Shown: in pieces, positions 1 to 11,945 of the stretch | Position numbering within the stretch: position 1 is the first letter of the stretch | Layout: each line of letters opens with the position of its first letter | Origin: Isoetes taiwanensis | Lineage: Eukaryota > Streptophyta > Lycopodiopsida > Isoetales > Isoetaceae | Direction: 5' to 3' | DNA length: 64,000 bases | Assembly: GCA_021234155.1 (NCBI GenBank) | Contig: JAJEKV010000026.1 | Coordinates: forward strand, 4,703,244 to 4,767,243 | Translations under genes and position numbers: made by a program | Notes under the pieces: model-generated | Database searches by the model: none | What the model was told of the DNA's origin: nothing | Seen by the model: the letters and a program-made list of their open reading frames with translations, nothing else

Positions 1-519
1 TTCTTTCTCTTTGAATGAGGTGAAAATTTGATACTCACAGAGAGTTGAGCATCGCAGAGAACAAAAACAAATAGTGATAGTAACCAGCTAGTATCAATGA
101 ATTTACTTGACTAGTAGTATGAAATGTCGTAAAAGCTTCGATAGAGTATTAAATATTCGGTCTTAACGAAGTCGGTATCTGTGATCGACACCTCAAAGTT
201 GAGTCTTCAAATTCTGTAAATGTAAACAAAGATACCAAACATGATCTTCAAAAATGAATTAAGAGCTTGAGGGATCATGAACATGATTGGCGGGCATGGG
301 AATGGTTTAGAGGAGTAAAGAAGGATTGATCTTGGTACATTAAGGTTGTTGTCAACCATTCATTATAGTCTTTGGTAGGGTCTGGCTGTCGAACCATAAG
401 TAGGTATTTACGCCACGGTCGTGCGTACTAGTAGCATATTCAGACTTTCCTTCCCCATAAGTAACAGTAAAGTGCCATGTAAATGCATGGGAAGCTTGTG
501 AGCGTAATACATTCTCTAT
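1..519. other. Unassigned DNA left of LINE-C
   Basis: No recognisable gene. The stretch may hold the 3' untranslated end of the LINE relic that runs leftward from 2.9 kb, since that element's RNase H region ends near position 522. No A-run or terminal repeat marks the boundary. Confidence 0.3.
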
Positions 520-2900
520 ATCTACTCAAGCGCTCTTACGTCATTGCAAAGTGAAATTAGATAGAAAAATGGAGCAGAATATGCATTTACTTGGGATTTC
601 ACGGTGTATATTGCTGCCCAAGCGCTTCTTTTTATGAAGTGTATTTGGACTGGTGCGAGAGATAATTCCTGCTTGTCAATATCGTATTCAATTTTGTGGA
701 TCCTTCCTTTAAAACCTAGAATAATCTGAGTATGGAGCATTAAGTCGATAACATTTAAGTTGGAAACAAATAAGTCAAAGTGGCCTGAAAAGCCTATCAA
801 ATTCAAACAAGTGTTGGCATTTATCTCGGCTTTTCTCTTGTGACATGTGGCAATGGCTTCAATATCTAGCGGAAATGCATTTTTAATCGAGAGAAAGTGG
901 AAAGGGTTTAGAGGCATAAAAGGATTCTATTTCTAGACTTCCAAATGTTCCACAAAGCGAGTATGAGCAAGTATTGCTTTAAAGATGTCATCTTGTTGCA
1001 TAAATCAATAATGTCATAGATGTTAGTTTTTAAGATAATGGCGGTTTATCGATAAGACCAAATCAAAAGGTCTAGCTTGGGACAAAGAAAGATATGCTCC
1101 AAAGTCTCATTACGAACGGCCCGGAGTGACAAACTGATAGATACATTAATTCTCCTTAATGAAGAAACCAAATTTGTGAGGCTCTTTTGTGCAGATTAAC
1201 CAAACAAAAAGCTGATTTTTGGAGTGCAATAGGAGTTCCAAACATTTTGAAAAGAGAAAGGACACGGGAATGATCCGGACCATTTTCAACATAGCTTTTA
1301 GAGCACTCGACAACATTTATCAAAGAGTATATTTCCTTTACCTTATAGACTAACTTCCCATTTATAGAGCAACCAATCAGTTATTGAAATCATTGTAATT
1401 ATTGAAAGTAGCTAAGATAGTCTTAAAGTAGACATACATTTCTTATCGGTAGAAGTCCCCTCGAACACGGATTTTAAAGCAGTCCAAGAAATAAAGGGTA
1501 TTTGTTCTATATAGATCCTTGATAGTAGTGATCCTTTAGTGGCCCATCTGCTATAAAATTTTTGGGTGCTTGATAACCATTACTTTGAATGTAGGTCGAG
1601 GAGAAAATGGGTGACCAAAAAGGCTAGTGTTCATAGTGACATCACCGGAATCATCTTTTTTTAGCTCGGGGTGAATTTTATTCGGGCCATAATCATATTC
1701 CTCATCCAGGAGAAGTATTTGGAGCAGGATGGAATATTAATAAAGGCAGATTCTGGGAGAATGCTTATGGAAAGGATGACCCGAAGGATAGGAAATATTG
1801 ACCAATGAGCAATAAAAATGGAGGCGGAGAGAATTATTACTATAATTGTTCTCCATATATGTTACACCTTACGGTGAACAAGCGCTGTAAATGAAGATTT
1901 TACATCAAGACCTCCCAAATTTTTAGGTCTAGAAATTGAGTTCAATTTGCAGATGAGACCCATTCGGATGAAATTTGATTACTTTCTCGAGGCTTGGGAA
2001 TAAATTGTTTTAGGGGCAACTGGGAGAAGAAGCTAGAACGAGAATTTGCAATAATTGTCCTCCTGCAAAGAGAAGGCAGTTTCTATAGTTATTGACTTCT
2101 TCTTGATTCTTTGAAAATTGGATCCATAGACCTTTTAAAGCTGTGATTGAGAGAGAGTAGCACATGCACCTAAAAAAAGATTAGAAGCTTGATTGGAATT
2201 GAGCCACAGATATACCACAAATTGAAGGTTGGATAATATCTCGATAATCTTTTATCAATTAAGATGGGCTCAGGAGGCGGTGAGAACTCTTTGATCGGAT
2301 CAAGAAAGTATTGACATTTTAGATTGTTAGAGTCCAGAAATAAGAGTATCCTCGCATATTGAGATGCTCGTGAGGGAGTCAAATTATTTGGGGAGTTTGA
2401 CCCGGTTAAAGCACCGGTACAAATGCTAGCACACTCGCTTAGTAAACATTTGGCAACAATGAGAAGAGATATAGAGAGCTAGAGGGCATCCTTGTTTTGA
2501 CACCTTTTGCTAAAGGGAAGAAATTTGAGGAGAACCATTTATCAACCACAATGAGAATTAGACATAGCATTTAATCCATGAATAAGAGAATAAGCTTTGC
2601 TGAAAAGCCATCTTTTTTAAAGCGAGTCGATAAGATCCCAACTAACGTATCAAATGCTCTTTTAAAATCCAACTTCAGCAGATGAAAGATTGATTTGAAA
2701 TTCTGTTCAATGTAAGCCTTCCATGGCACTTTTATAATTATCGGAATGAATCTATTAGGTAGAAAGCGGGTTTGATTGACACTAATGTTTTTTGGAGATA
2801 AGATTGAATTCTCTTTGCAATAATTTTAGCACAAAGCTTGTAAGATGAATTTGTCGGGGAATTGGTCTCTTGTCATGCTATCTTCAAGCTTGACAATTGG
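520..2900 (-). pseudogene. LINE-C: L1-like non-LTR retrotransposon relic (ORF2 C-terminal half)
   Basis: Broken ORF2 of a plant L1-type LINE: reverse transcriptase used for target-primed insertion, followed by a zinc-knuckle region and an RNase H. Read on the minus strand in several frames, positions 2,700-2,890 give the finger/palm start (VNQTRFLPNRFIP, then LKLDFKRAFDTL) and 2,440-2,530 give the equivalent of the GVRQGCPLSP block (FFPLAKGVKT). The C-terminal cysteine/histidine region (ETLEHIFLCPKLD) is near 1,060-1,130, the usual LALWNIWKSRN segment near 930-990, and RNase H-like sequence at 522-917. The N-terminal endonuclease is absent, so the copy is 5' truncated or cut off at 2.9 kb, where a fragment in the opposite orientation begins. 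Many stops and frameshifts; not functional. Family assignment is secure from the order of motifs; subfamily unknown. Confidence 0.8.
522..917 (-). pseudogene. LINE-C terminal RNase H-like ORF fragment (131 aa)
   Basis: Longest open stretch of LINE-C. It reads FPLDIEAIATCHKRKAEIN, then FDLFVSNLNVIDLML, then VQIHFIKRSAWAAIYTV. This follows the pattern of the RNase H fold in plant LINE C-termini: an E-containing helix, an SD/SN.L.VI strand, and the HIKRSAN..A..LA segment near the end. The first catalytic D lies in the upstream, frameshifted part and was not seen. It ends with a normal stop at 522. This is a domain remnant of the element, not a separate gene. Confidence 0.6.
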
Positions 2901-2904
2901 TTTG

Positions 2905-2956
2905 TATGGCTTATCTAATTAATGAAAAAATCAACCTTACTCTCAAAAAAAAAAAA
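2905..2956 (+). repeat. Short LINE-type 3' tail with A12 run
   Basis: A TAATTAATGAAAAAATC block followed by ACTCTC and twelve A. It closely resembles the 3' end of LINE-D at 5,840-5,880 (TAATTAATAG, then CTCTCTC and an A-run), so it is probably a heavily 5'-truncated + strand LINE copy lying between LINE-C and LINE-D. The left boundary cannot be fixed. Confidence 0.5.
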
Positions 2957-2969
2957 CCCATTGTAAGAA

Positions 2970-5880
2970 GGTTAGAAACTTGATGATATGGCAGCTGTCT
3001 CTCTTTGGCGGGAGAACTCTAATTACAAACTCTGTCATTCACGGCCTCCACATTTATTTCTCATCTGCACTCCACACGGCTCCCAAATGCATTTATGTGA
3101 TTGAGAATAGTGAGAAATTTCATATGGAAAGCATCATATGGTTAATTGGTCTTCAATTGCGAGTAAATTCAAGGTGGTTTGGGATGCAAAAATATTGTCT
3201 TGCAAAGTTATGCCTTGTGATAAGTACATCACAAGTCTTTATTCTTAAATAATAATGGCTCAAGTGTTTATCAATTCTTTGGCTTTCTATTAGCCATCAA
3301 AGCATCATGCATCCACTCCTCATATTTCCCTCATTAAAACTTTCACAACTTGCAGCACCTTACAATATTTCTCCTCATGAGAAACATGATTATTACACGA
3401 ACAAAAGGTTCATGGACTTTTATCATTCAATGCAAAACTTGATCATCGGCACTAATATTTTTACGGAATCCCAATTTCTATAGAGATCACTCTACTCCTC
3501 TTGCCATCAAACATAAAAAATTTGTACAAGAAATGGAAAGATAATAATATTCTCACTCTTGGTGATCCTACGGGATCAAAGCGGATGGATTACGGACTAC
3601 TTTGAAACACAAAAATCGGAGGATTCTTGTGAGAACTCTATTTAGATATAATTATGCACAAGGTCCATACAGTCAGTCTTATGGTTAATCCCATTATCCT
3701 TTGATTGGACCTATTTGATAAACCAAGCTATAGTGTCTCAAAGTCTCACGGATATTTAAACAAATCACATGTGCCTTCAAGGCTAAATTGTATTGGGGTT
3801 TCTCGGATGAAGCTGAAACCCAGGACTCTTCACAAACATTTGGCATTCGGCTTCTTGCAAACGAAGTTTACCCAATTTGGAAATACTCTAGGCACTCAAA
3901 TCATCTCACTCATCCTATTGATGCAAATTGCCCTCTTGGATGTGGTAATGTGGAAATTTTGGAGCACATCTTTGGTTGTGTAAAGCTCACCTCCTTGACT
4001 TTTGGTTTGAAGATACCTTCAAATTTTATGTCTGCTACTCTGTTGGATTTCATGATGAATGATGATGCTTTCACAAACTCTTGTAGCTTCATTGCTTTAT
4101 GGAATGTATGGAAACATAAATAGATGTCATCATGGGAGAAAGGTATGTATTCAACTTTGGATAAAAAGACAAGTTATATATATGACATTGAAATGGGCGC
4201 AACTAATTAGATGCATGTAGATAGAGATTACATTATGGATAACAAATGGCATAACATTGGTCATTTTATATGAGGATAGGTTCAATCTTGTCACGTTTTA
4301 TCATAATACGTATTTTTTAAGTTTGTCGGCACAAATTTGGCGTTTAATGCGTCAAAATCTGACTAAAAAATTTCGGCGTCGAAACTTTACGGCGTGGCGA
4401 AAACAAACTATTTTAAACTTCTGGCGAAGTACAGTTGTGTCGGCAACGATGACCACCTTCGAACCCGAGCTGGATTTAAACAGCGAAATGAGCTATTTCG
4501 CTTACTGGCGAAAACATCTTCAGCGATAATGAAAGCAGTCAAGTTAAACTACAGCGAAACTATTTGATTCGGCGCCTGAAATATATGAAAAACTTAAGTG
4601 GCAGCTGCCAAACTGCAGCGGCGCCGTAGCCGATAGCGGCGCTAAGGATACGCTACGTGAACAAAAGTTTGATAGCCTTTTACTCGCCGCTTATCACGAA
4701 AAGAGTTCAGCGTAGCGAACATTAAAGTTTAAAACTACGCGCGAGAAAGCGCTTAGAGGATTACGTGGCGAAAAACGAACCCGGCGAGAAGTTGCAGCGT
4801 GGCGCTTGAAGTTTAAGCTTCTGTACCGGTGCGGCCAGTATTAAAATACAAAAATACGTATTTTTCCAAAAGTACGTATTTTTACTTATCACGTCTGAAA
4901 AATAGTTTCATCGTCTGAGAACCTATCCTTTGTTTCATAGGCTTCTATCATTTGTTTTAGAATTAATTGCAATCTTTGCATTTCTTGACAATGCGATTGT
5001 CCTTTTGCTAGATGTATGATGAGTCTTGGCGAGATTTTTAACACATCGGTTAGGCGGTGACATACACTTTTCAGGCGGTTAGTTCAGCGATATTGATTAC
5101 GGATGATGAATTTATGGGCGAGGAGCCTGAATGTAGGCATCACAAACATTGACATTCACACGATATCGAGACCATTGAAATTGATTGGGCAATAGAGTTT
5201 TCAGAGAGCACATACTTAATAGTGCAATTATAGGTGGTTCATGGAAAGTAATACTTGAGAGAAGGATAATGAGACCAACAATTTAGACTATTAGAACAAC
5301 ACAATATTTTCATCACGAATGTTTGGCGGTAGCTTATAATTTACACTCATCATCTGATAATTAAGATATCTTGTGAGACTCATTCAAGAGCTAAAAGCGG
5401 GGAAATGGTAACACTCTCATTTTACAGCAATTCAGACCAAAATTTGACTACCTTCACTCATATCATTTTCTGTAATATCCCATCAAATCCCAATTCTTGA
5501 ACTTCAATCCTAACATCCCATCTCCATGATCCTTTACATCTCTTCATCCTCCCATTCACGAATCCCAAAGCAAGCGTATTACCAAGATATCTGGTTTTCT
5601 ACATGTTTTGTATGCAAATTACGCCTCTGATTAACTCAATTTCGGGTTTCTCCATTGGTTTAATTGATAGCGACAACGAAGGTTTCCTTACCTTTCACAT
5701 GGCTGATCAGGACTTCTTAATTTCAAGCACTTTTGCTACTTATATAGCATGGCATTCATATGTCTATTTTGTCTACTTTGTTTCATGCTTAATGTTGGTA
5801 GTCAACTACATGACTCACTCACATCATTGTACCTTTTCTATAATTAATAGAAAAAAACTACATTCTCTCTCAAAAAAAAA
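2970..5880 (+). pseudogene. LINE-D: 5'-truncated L1-like LINE relic with poly(A) end
   Basis: Starts in the thumb/connection part of the reverse transcriptase: 2,980-3,110 reads WQLSLFGGRTLITNSVIHG, then LHIYFSS, the conserved LSLAGR..L..SV block of plant LINEs. 3,790-4,123 holds the zinc-knuckle domain (CPLGCGNVEILEHIFGC, a C-x3-C...H-x3-C pattern) ending in the common FIALWNVWKHK. A 657-bp inverted-repeat element (4,273-4,929) interrupts the part after this. Beyond it the sequence is strongly decayed; 5,603-5,880 has a 3'-UTR-like TAATTAATAG and CTCTCTC followed by nine A, the expected LINE 3' end. No endonuclease or catalytic reverse transcriptase core remains. No clear target-site duplication was found. 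Inactive. Confidence 0.75.
4273..4929. mobile_element. 657-bp inverted-repeat DNA transposon inside LINE-D, with coding-like interior
   Basis: Begins AGGATAGGTTC and ends GAACCTATCCT, a perfect 11-bp terminal inverted repeat. Inside both ends are further related sequences with the palindrome AATACGTATT (near 4,306 on the left; two related copies near 4,855-4,882 on the right), possible transposase-binding subterminal repeats. The interior (4,320-4,850) is much richer in GC and GCG/CGA than its AT-rich surroundings and holds an open stretch in 4,257-4,529 that continues after one frameshift to about 4,630. No transposase motif was recognised, so this is a non-autonomous element. The flanks show no convincing target-site duplication, so superfamily (hAT, Mutator or other) is undecided. 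Confidence 0.6.
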
Positions 5881-7015
5881 GAATATCATAGCACTTAAAA
5901 CTCTAAAGAGGTCGAAGAGGCACTCTGAAATACTATTTAGTACACCTCATCCATCTGGCCGCAGAAATCCTTAGTAAACCTTAGTAAAAATGCATTTTAA
6001 AAACATTAAAAAAAAAACCCCATGTTATTATGCTACATATTCAATCTCTACTTGATCCTTAATGATCTTCGAGAATTTCAAGACCAATGAACTCACCTAT
6101 ATGTTGTAGTGATTGTTCAAATATTAGAGAATTTGATAGTTTACGCAACTTGATCTGACTTGCATTCTTAGAGTTTTCTAGATAAACATACAAATCTTGC
6201 TAAAATTGGAAGTATTTGTCTATTTATGATAGAACACATTGATTTATATGTTTTCATCTTTGGTTGCTATCATCTAACATTCATGGAAGCCAGCAAACCC
6301 TATTTTGTTCAAAAACGCTGTTTGTGGTTTAAGAATTATTTCTCTCCTATTATTATTATAAGTTTGGCTTAATTCTTGTGGCCATGGGTTCTTAACTATA
6401 TGAAGTACAATCTTATATTTTTTTGAAGTGTTCATAAGTTATATCAACTTCAAAATCTAGTAGAGAATTTCCTATACAGAATTTAAAACAAAATTATATG
6501 ATAAAATGCTCCAAAATCACCACCTGTAAGTATCACGAAGGTAACGATGATGCATATAGTGTAATTAGCTTTAACCATGCAATTAACTAGATTTAAAGAT
6601 GATGTACAACCTAGGATTAACATATTAGAGGTTAAAAATTTGAGTTAATTCTAAAATTATAGGCTGAAAACTCATCATTTACTAGCTCATGATGTTTATT
6701 TGATGAATGCAAGTGAAGGTCGTAAAATTTAATATAAGAATAAAAAATTAAACCATATGACCTTTGATGCGTCTTTCTGAACTTTATAGAGAGCACGTTA
6801 CATTTCTCCAAATAAGCCTTCCAAATGGTTCAAAATATGACAAAGGGCATATATATAGGTCCCCTATATAGGTTGTGTGGCTTTCTTGCACAAAAATATG
6901 GGCTATGGTTATTTTTACTAGTATAAAAGCGGTATATCCCTTCTTTGCTACAAAGCATTAGAGAGTTTTAGAAGGATTACAAGTAGGTCATCTTTTATGT
7001 GATTATATTTTCATG
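5881..7015. other. AT-rich DNA, nothing recognised
   Basis: No long open reading frame with recognisable motifs, no inverted or tandem repeat of note. Short A-runs and AT-rich low-complexity only. Confidence 0.4.
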
Positions 7016-8645
7016 AATCTTTGTGGCCAGACACGGCGATTAACCTCTCGATAGCGGAGATCCCATCGATCTCTATCGTTGGATCTACTTAACCTTAGGA
7101 ACTCAAAAATTGATACATGCATATCTAGGTAAAAAGATTTAATCTTTATGCTCTAAGGTCTGAATAAATTTATTATTGCCATTACTAAACCAAAACTTCA
7201 CACAACTCCCAAAGCTTTAAAATAATATCACTTCAATCCTATATATAATAACAATAATAGTCAAGTTAATTGAACAACAATCCACAGCATCTACCTACTT
7301 TTTAGAAGTTTGGCTACTCTCACGGGCGTCTTGCACCTCTGCTTACACCATTAACCGGGGGTTAGTCACCGGACTAAGTGGGGATCGGGGAATCTAGGTC
7401 ATATCTAGCACCCGATAATCACAAAGCATCAGCAAGCAATAACGTATGCAGTAACCTAAGCCCACAATCCAAGTAATTAATCAACAAGCACAACACATAA
7501 TTATACCAAACATAGCCATTGCAACTTGATTTTAACATTAAAACCACATATACAAAAGCCGACAACCAAAGCATCAACATTGCAACCAATATTCCTCTGA
7601 GGAGTGCGAGCAAGGTCCTTTCGGTACGTCCCGGGGCCCGGTGTATAGAGGCGGGTAACCAACGTTGTGTACTGACTTGTGTGCGTACGTCGACGTGGAG
7701 GACCCTTAGCGTGCATGGCGTTGTACCTCACGGTGCCAGCGGCAGATGTTCAAATAGTAACATTAACATTTTCTTTGTCACGGCGAGTCTAGACATACAC
7801 AGACTAAGGCTTTGAGAAAGATCTATATCAAGGATTATGCCTATACAAATCAAAATTTCTATAATACACATTTCCTTGGCGAAAACCAACCATGGCTCAT
7901 ATATAAATTGTGCGGCTTTCATAATGCAAATGCAACCATCAACCATCGTTAAATAAGCGTTCATACTTGACCACAATTCTCAACCAAATTAATTATTTTT
8001 TTACCCAATCATTATCTAGGACCTTGGCGGTTACTTCCATATCTCTGCTATTTGATTTAATTTAATGGTTTTGGCGGCCATCACATTCATGTGACTAATT
8101 CAACATACCCCAATATCTAGCTAGCTAACTTTTGCAAAATTTGTTCATTAATAACCATAAATAGCTTATATCACTATTACTTAAGTTAACCTCCTATCTT
8201 CTTGTAACATTTAGTTAGCACATTTTTAACTAACTATTAATTTAACTTTTTCTAACTAGCGATGCGGTTTACTAACCGCGACTGCTGACACAAATGAATC
8301 CGGCCTCGGGCCATGGACCAACCCAAAGCGGCTTGAATGCGGTGGTCGGCTCTGAGGTTCCATACCCATTAATAGCATTTGTGGCGAACAAGATGATTCT
8401 AATTGATTTACTTCTGCCGGAAATCAGGCCGGTTTCGGACGGCATCGGGCCATCAATTACGGCTTGGAAAAAGCATGAGCTTTTAGATTTTCTGGCAAAG
8501 AGGCTTCAAACCATTTACGGCGGTTATGGCCTAATCCGGCGATTACGGGTGATTAAAGGGCCCATGATCATGATATTACAATAGTCACCTCAATCTTCAC
8601 GATTACGTGTTTTCCCACATTTCGGCCTTCTCCCGAGGCCAAATG
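7016..8645. repeat. Unclassified mosaic repeat, possible LTR or regulatory debris
   Basis: AT-rich sequence with islands of higher GC at 7,320-7,400, 7,600-7,750 and 8,270-8,570. These islands resemble LTR or gypsy debris in texture (CCGGGG and CCGG-rich blocks) but no paired LTR, primer site or coding motif was found. Short open frames here overlap on both strands and look accidental. Confidence 0.25.
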
Positions 8646-8658
8646 CGGCCATTCAGGC

Positions 8659-9310
8659 GATTCACATGCTGGAGCATGCCAAATCTCGACAGATTATGCC
8701 TTATTTGCCTAGCGCATGCAGGAATCTTCTTTGTTCTTGGCTTTTGTTCTTGCTTCATCAATTTAGATTGCATAATCCATTCTTCCAGGATTCTAACCAA
8801 TCAAACCATTCCGGCTTACTGTATCATAGATTCTGATTACAACTGTTTCTTGATGGAAATATGAGGAAAATATTAGTTACATTACTAGCCATGCAAACCT
8901 GATATTCAATACCAAAGATTCCCTATTCATACAGTTTATGTTTACCATGCTCACATAATCAAGTCTAATCCCATGTTGAATCACGTGCATAACAACAAAC
9001 AAATAAACAACAAGTGAGGAGATACTGCACTAGAAAGAGCCGGTGTAGAGTCTTGATCCCACACAGATCCACTTCTCCCTCTCCAACGCGGCTCCCGATT
9101 ATTGCTCTGCGCCTGCTCCTTGACAGTTGTTGCAATCTATAAGCCTTCTGATACTTCCTTGTACTTGTATTTATTATTAATCACCGATATATTTCAGTAT
9201 AATCTCTACATATACGATATATATATACTCTGCATGCATAATATTTCAATTATTATTCCTTTAGTATTTAATAAAATAATTCCCAATATACCTCAAATCT
9301 AGAGTCTAGT
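8659..9310. repeat. R1 dispersed repeat, copy A (~650 bp)
   Basis: Clear direct homology with 13,263-13,935. Shared blocks include GATTCACATGCT at the left, CATAGATTCTGATTACAAC, TTGATGGAAATA, GTGCATAACAACAAACAAA, and an AT-rich right part with CGATATATATATACTCTGCAT. It holds no coding sequence. It could be a solo LTR or a non-autonomous element; terminal TG/CA and target duplications are not convincing. Confidence 0.7.
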
Positions 9311-10375
9311 TACAAATCAAGACCTTCCTTTATAACCATAGCTTTCTCTATTTTCATATTGATTAACGTATTGTTTGAAAGATAAAAAATATAATTAAGC
9401 GTAGACAGTTGCGATCCGTAATTAGACGATTGTATAGAGCATATATATGTCACTAATGATATATTTGTCTCGTAATAATACCATGGTTTCTTACCTTTAA
9501 TAACATAGTTTTTGAAAGATGAGTGGAAATCCATGTAGATTCAGATTAGCGAATGATACCTCCTTAATTTCCTGATTGTTTTGTGCTTAAGCATTGCCTG
9601 AATTGCTCTGAAGCTAAAATGCAACCAATTTATTTTATCCTATGGAGAACTGTACACATAAATTATATTCTAAAAGTTGAAATCAAAATTGATTTTTAGC
9701 ACCCCAGGGGCTATCCACGTGGCACTTCCATATCATCCAAATCTTAAGTGGCATGTATCTAACTCGTTGGATATGTATTTTCTTAAATCCACGTCTAGGG
9801 AAATTAGAAATGCCTAAAATTTGAGACGGAGATGCCAAAAGACCTCCGAAGGTATGCTTCCTTTTATTGTTTGGCTTCGTGAAATTGCTCTTTCCATGGT
9901 TTATGGAAAGGGTTTCTTCCATCGACCTTTCTGCACATCGGGTGTTTCTCAAAATCGAAACCACGTCAGGTTTCGATTTCTACAAGGCCAGTAACTTTCA
10001 ATACCTTAATGCAAATAAAAAGGCTGCTTGGGGTATGTCTCTTCGGTCCTCAATCGTCCTCAATCGAGCTTTTCTTTTAGCACTAGTTTATCTGATACTT
10101 AAGGTTAAAGCGGATTTGCTTGATTTTTTATTGTGACTCCATTTCCTCTTGGTAATGAAGCCTTGAGATGTGCTGCAGACCCTTGGCGTGGCCCCTATTT
10201 CGGCATTTTTGCTTGAATTGGCTGAACTGGTTGCAGGCTTTGTGCACATCTCCTTTCTCATCTACTTTTCAGGAAGCCTGAGCATTTCCCGACAGCCTTC
10301 AAGTAAGTCTCAGGACTTTCAGCTAAGTTAGAATTATGCTGGAAGAGTAGATAAGAGATTTTGAAAATGGCATTA
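9311..10375. other. Unassigned DNA upstream of the PPR relic
   Basis: Contains an 89-codon open frame on + (9,867-10,136), lysine- and leucine-rich, without a recognised motif; it may be leader or upstream debris of the PPR gene. A shorter minus-strand frame overlaps it. Nothing else supported. Confidence 0.3.
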
Positions 10376-11945
10376 CGCTATAATTGGACTGTGAAATTGG
10401 AGATCATGAATCTGGTCGTGAGGGGTGTAACCTGGGTAGAGCATTTGAAAACAGAATCTAAGGAACAATGACATCAGGATGATGCTGCTTTTATTCATGT
10501 GAAGCAATTCAGATCTACTAAGCCTCCATTTAAAAATTAATAAACAGATGTTGATATAGTAGCTCTCTGTAAACGTGAATTGGCTGAAAGAGGCGGTGCA
10601 TCAGTTGTACTATAAAAATGGGCCAACTCCTCCTGCAGGAATGTGGCAAGTTAATGGCTCTGTCTGAAAGGGAATGAGAGTACATTCACATATTGTGGAG
10701 AGTAAGTGTGGCAAGACACGTTCCTTGCTAACCATCTTATTGCAATGTATGGCAAATGTCATGCTTTGCAAGAGGCTTGTGAGTGTTGTTGAATAAACCA
10801 GGAAACCTTGTTCTCATAGAGTGCCATAATCACAGTTTATGCTCAAAATTTTGATGCCAGGAGCCTTGCATTTATTTGAGGACATGCTAATAGAAGGTGA
10901 TATGTCAGATAAGGTCATCTTTCTTGCTATCATTAAAGCATGCTCTAGTTCGGATCATTACCCAAGGGAAAGCTTATTCATGCCATTATTACTTTCGAAC
11001 TTGTTTGGCGACTGATGTTTTTTCATAACTAAGCGCACTTGTGAAGATGTATAGCAGAATGGAACCTTGATTAGTGCCTGCATTTTATTTTTCAATATCC
11101 ATAGATGGAATCGCGATTTCTTGGAATACTATGATCAGTATGTTTTGCTGAACATGGGAAAGGAGAAAAAAGCACTAGAGTTTTTCGAAATGCAGCTACG
11201 GGGGCACAAATCGACTCGTATTGCGTTTTATAAGTGTTACGTGATGCACTGTACTTTTGATTGAATGCTTTGGCAATGGGTTCACTTATACACTCATGTG
11301 TTCTTGTCGACAGGCTTGAATCAGGTATCATTATTGTATGGCAAATGTGTGGTCTTAGAATATGAGAAGAGGAAGCACTTTGGCTGTTTTTTTTGGAATA
11401 GCGCTCAAACAGATGCAGACCAGATGAGTTCACATTTGTGTAAGCATCCTTTTGCGTACGCGTCTCTGTCGTCTTTAGCAGTTGGAAAGCTGATCCATAC
11501 ATTACTTATTTATATGTGGCCTTGAGACACACACAATTGTGGGAACTGCTCTTGTTAATATGTACAACAATTGTGGAGATCTAGAAATATGCAAAAGCAG
11601 CATTTGATAAGCATTATAAGAAGGATATGGTTTCATGGAATGCTATAGTTTTAGCATATACAAAATATGGGCAGGGGCAAATATGCACTTGACTGCTTTG
11701 AGCAAATGCAAATTGCAGGGCATGAATCCAGATGAAGTCACCATTGCCACCGACAAACGTCTGTGCTTAGGGGCTGTACAGCACAATCTAAAGGCTTGTG
11801 CACATCTATGAGTTGGATCAGTGCATGGCTGTGAAGCCCAAGTGGAAACTCTGAGCCGAAATGGTACTGGTCTGTCTGTACATTTCTACCATTTGTGGAG
11901 TCATATTTCAAGCAAACTCTGAAAATTATGAGACAATAATGGGGC
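10376..11945 (+). pseudogene. Pentatricopeptide repeat (PPR) gene relic
   Basis: PPR proteins bind organellar RNA through tandem ~35-residue repeats. Reading in shifting + frames gives typical pieces in order: an N-terminal region (ALCKRELAERGGA, near 10,560), a GMRVHSHIVES-like segment (10,675), NHLIAMYGKC (10,729-10,758) followed by LQEACEC, an AIITVYAQN.DARSLA segment (near 10,825), LPKGKLIHAII (10,960), KKALEFFEMQLRG (11,170-11,205), a GTALVNMYNNCGDLE-like stretch (11,540-11,585), a WNA-type segment (11,637-11,650), and GMNPDEVTIAT (11,715-11,750). These are PLS-type repeats of the kind found in plant organellar RNA-editing factors. At least six stops or frameshifts break the frame; no E/DYW tail was found. 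A decayed gene or retrocopy; the ancestral intron structure cannot be told. Confidence 0.72.
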
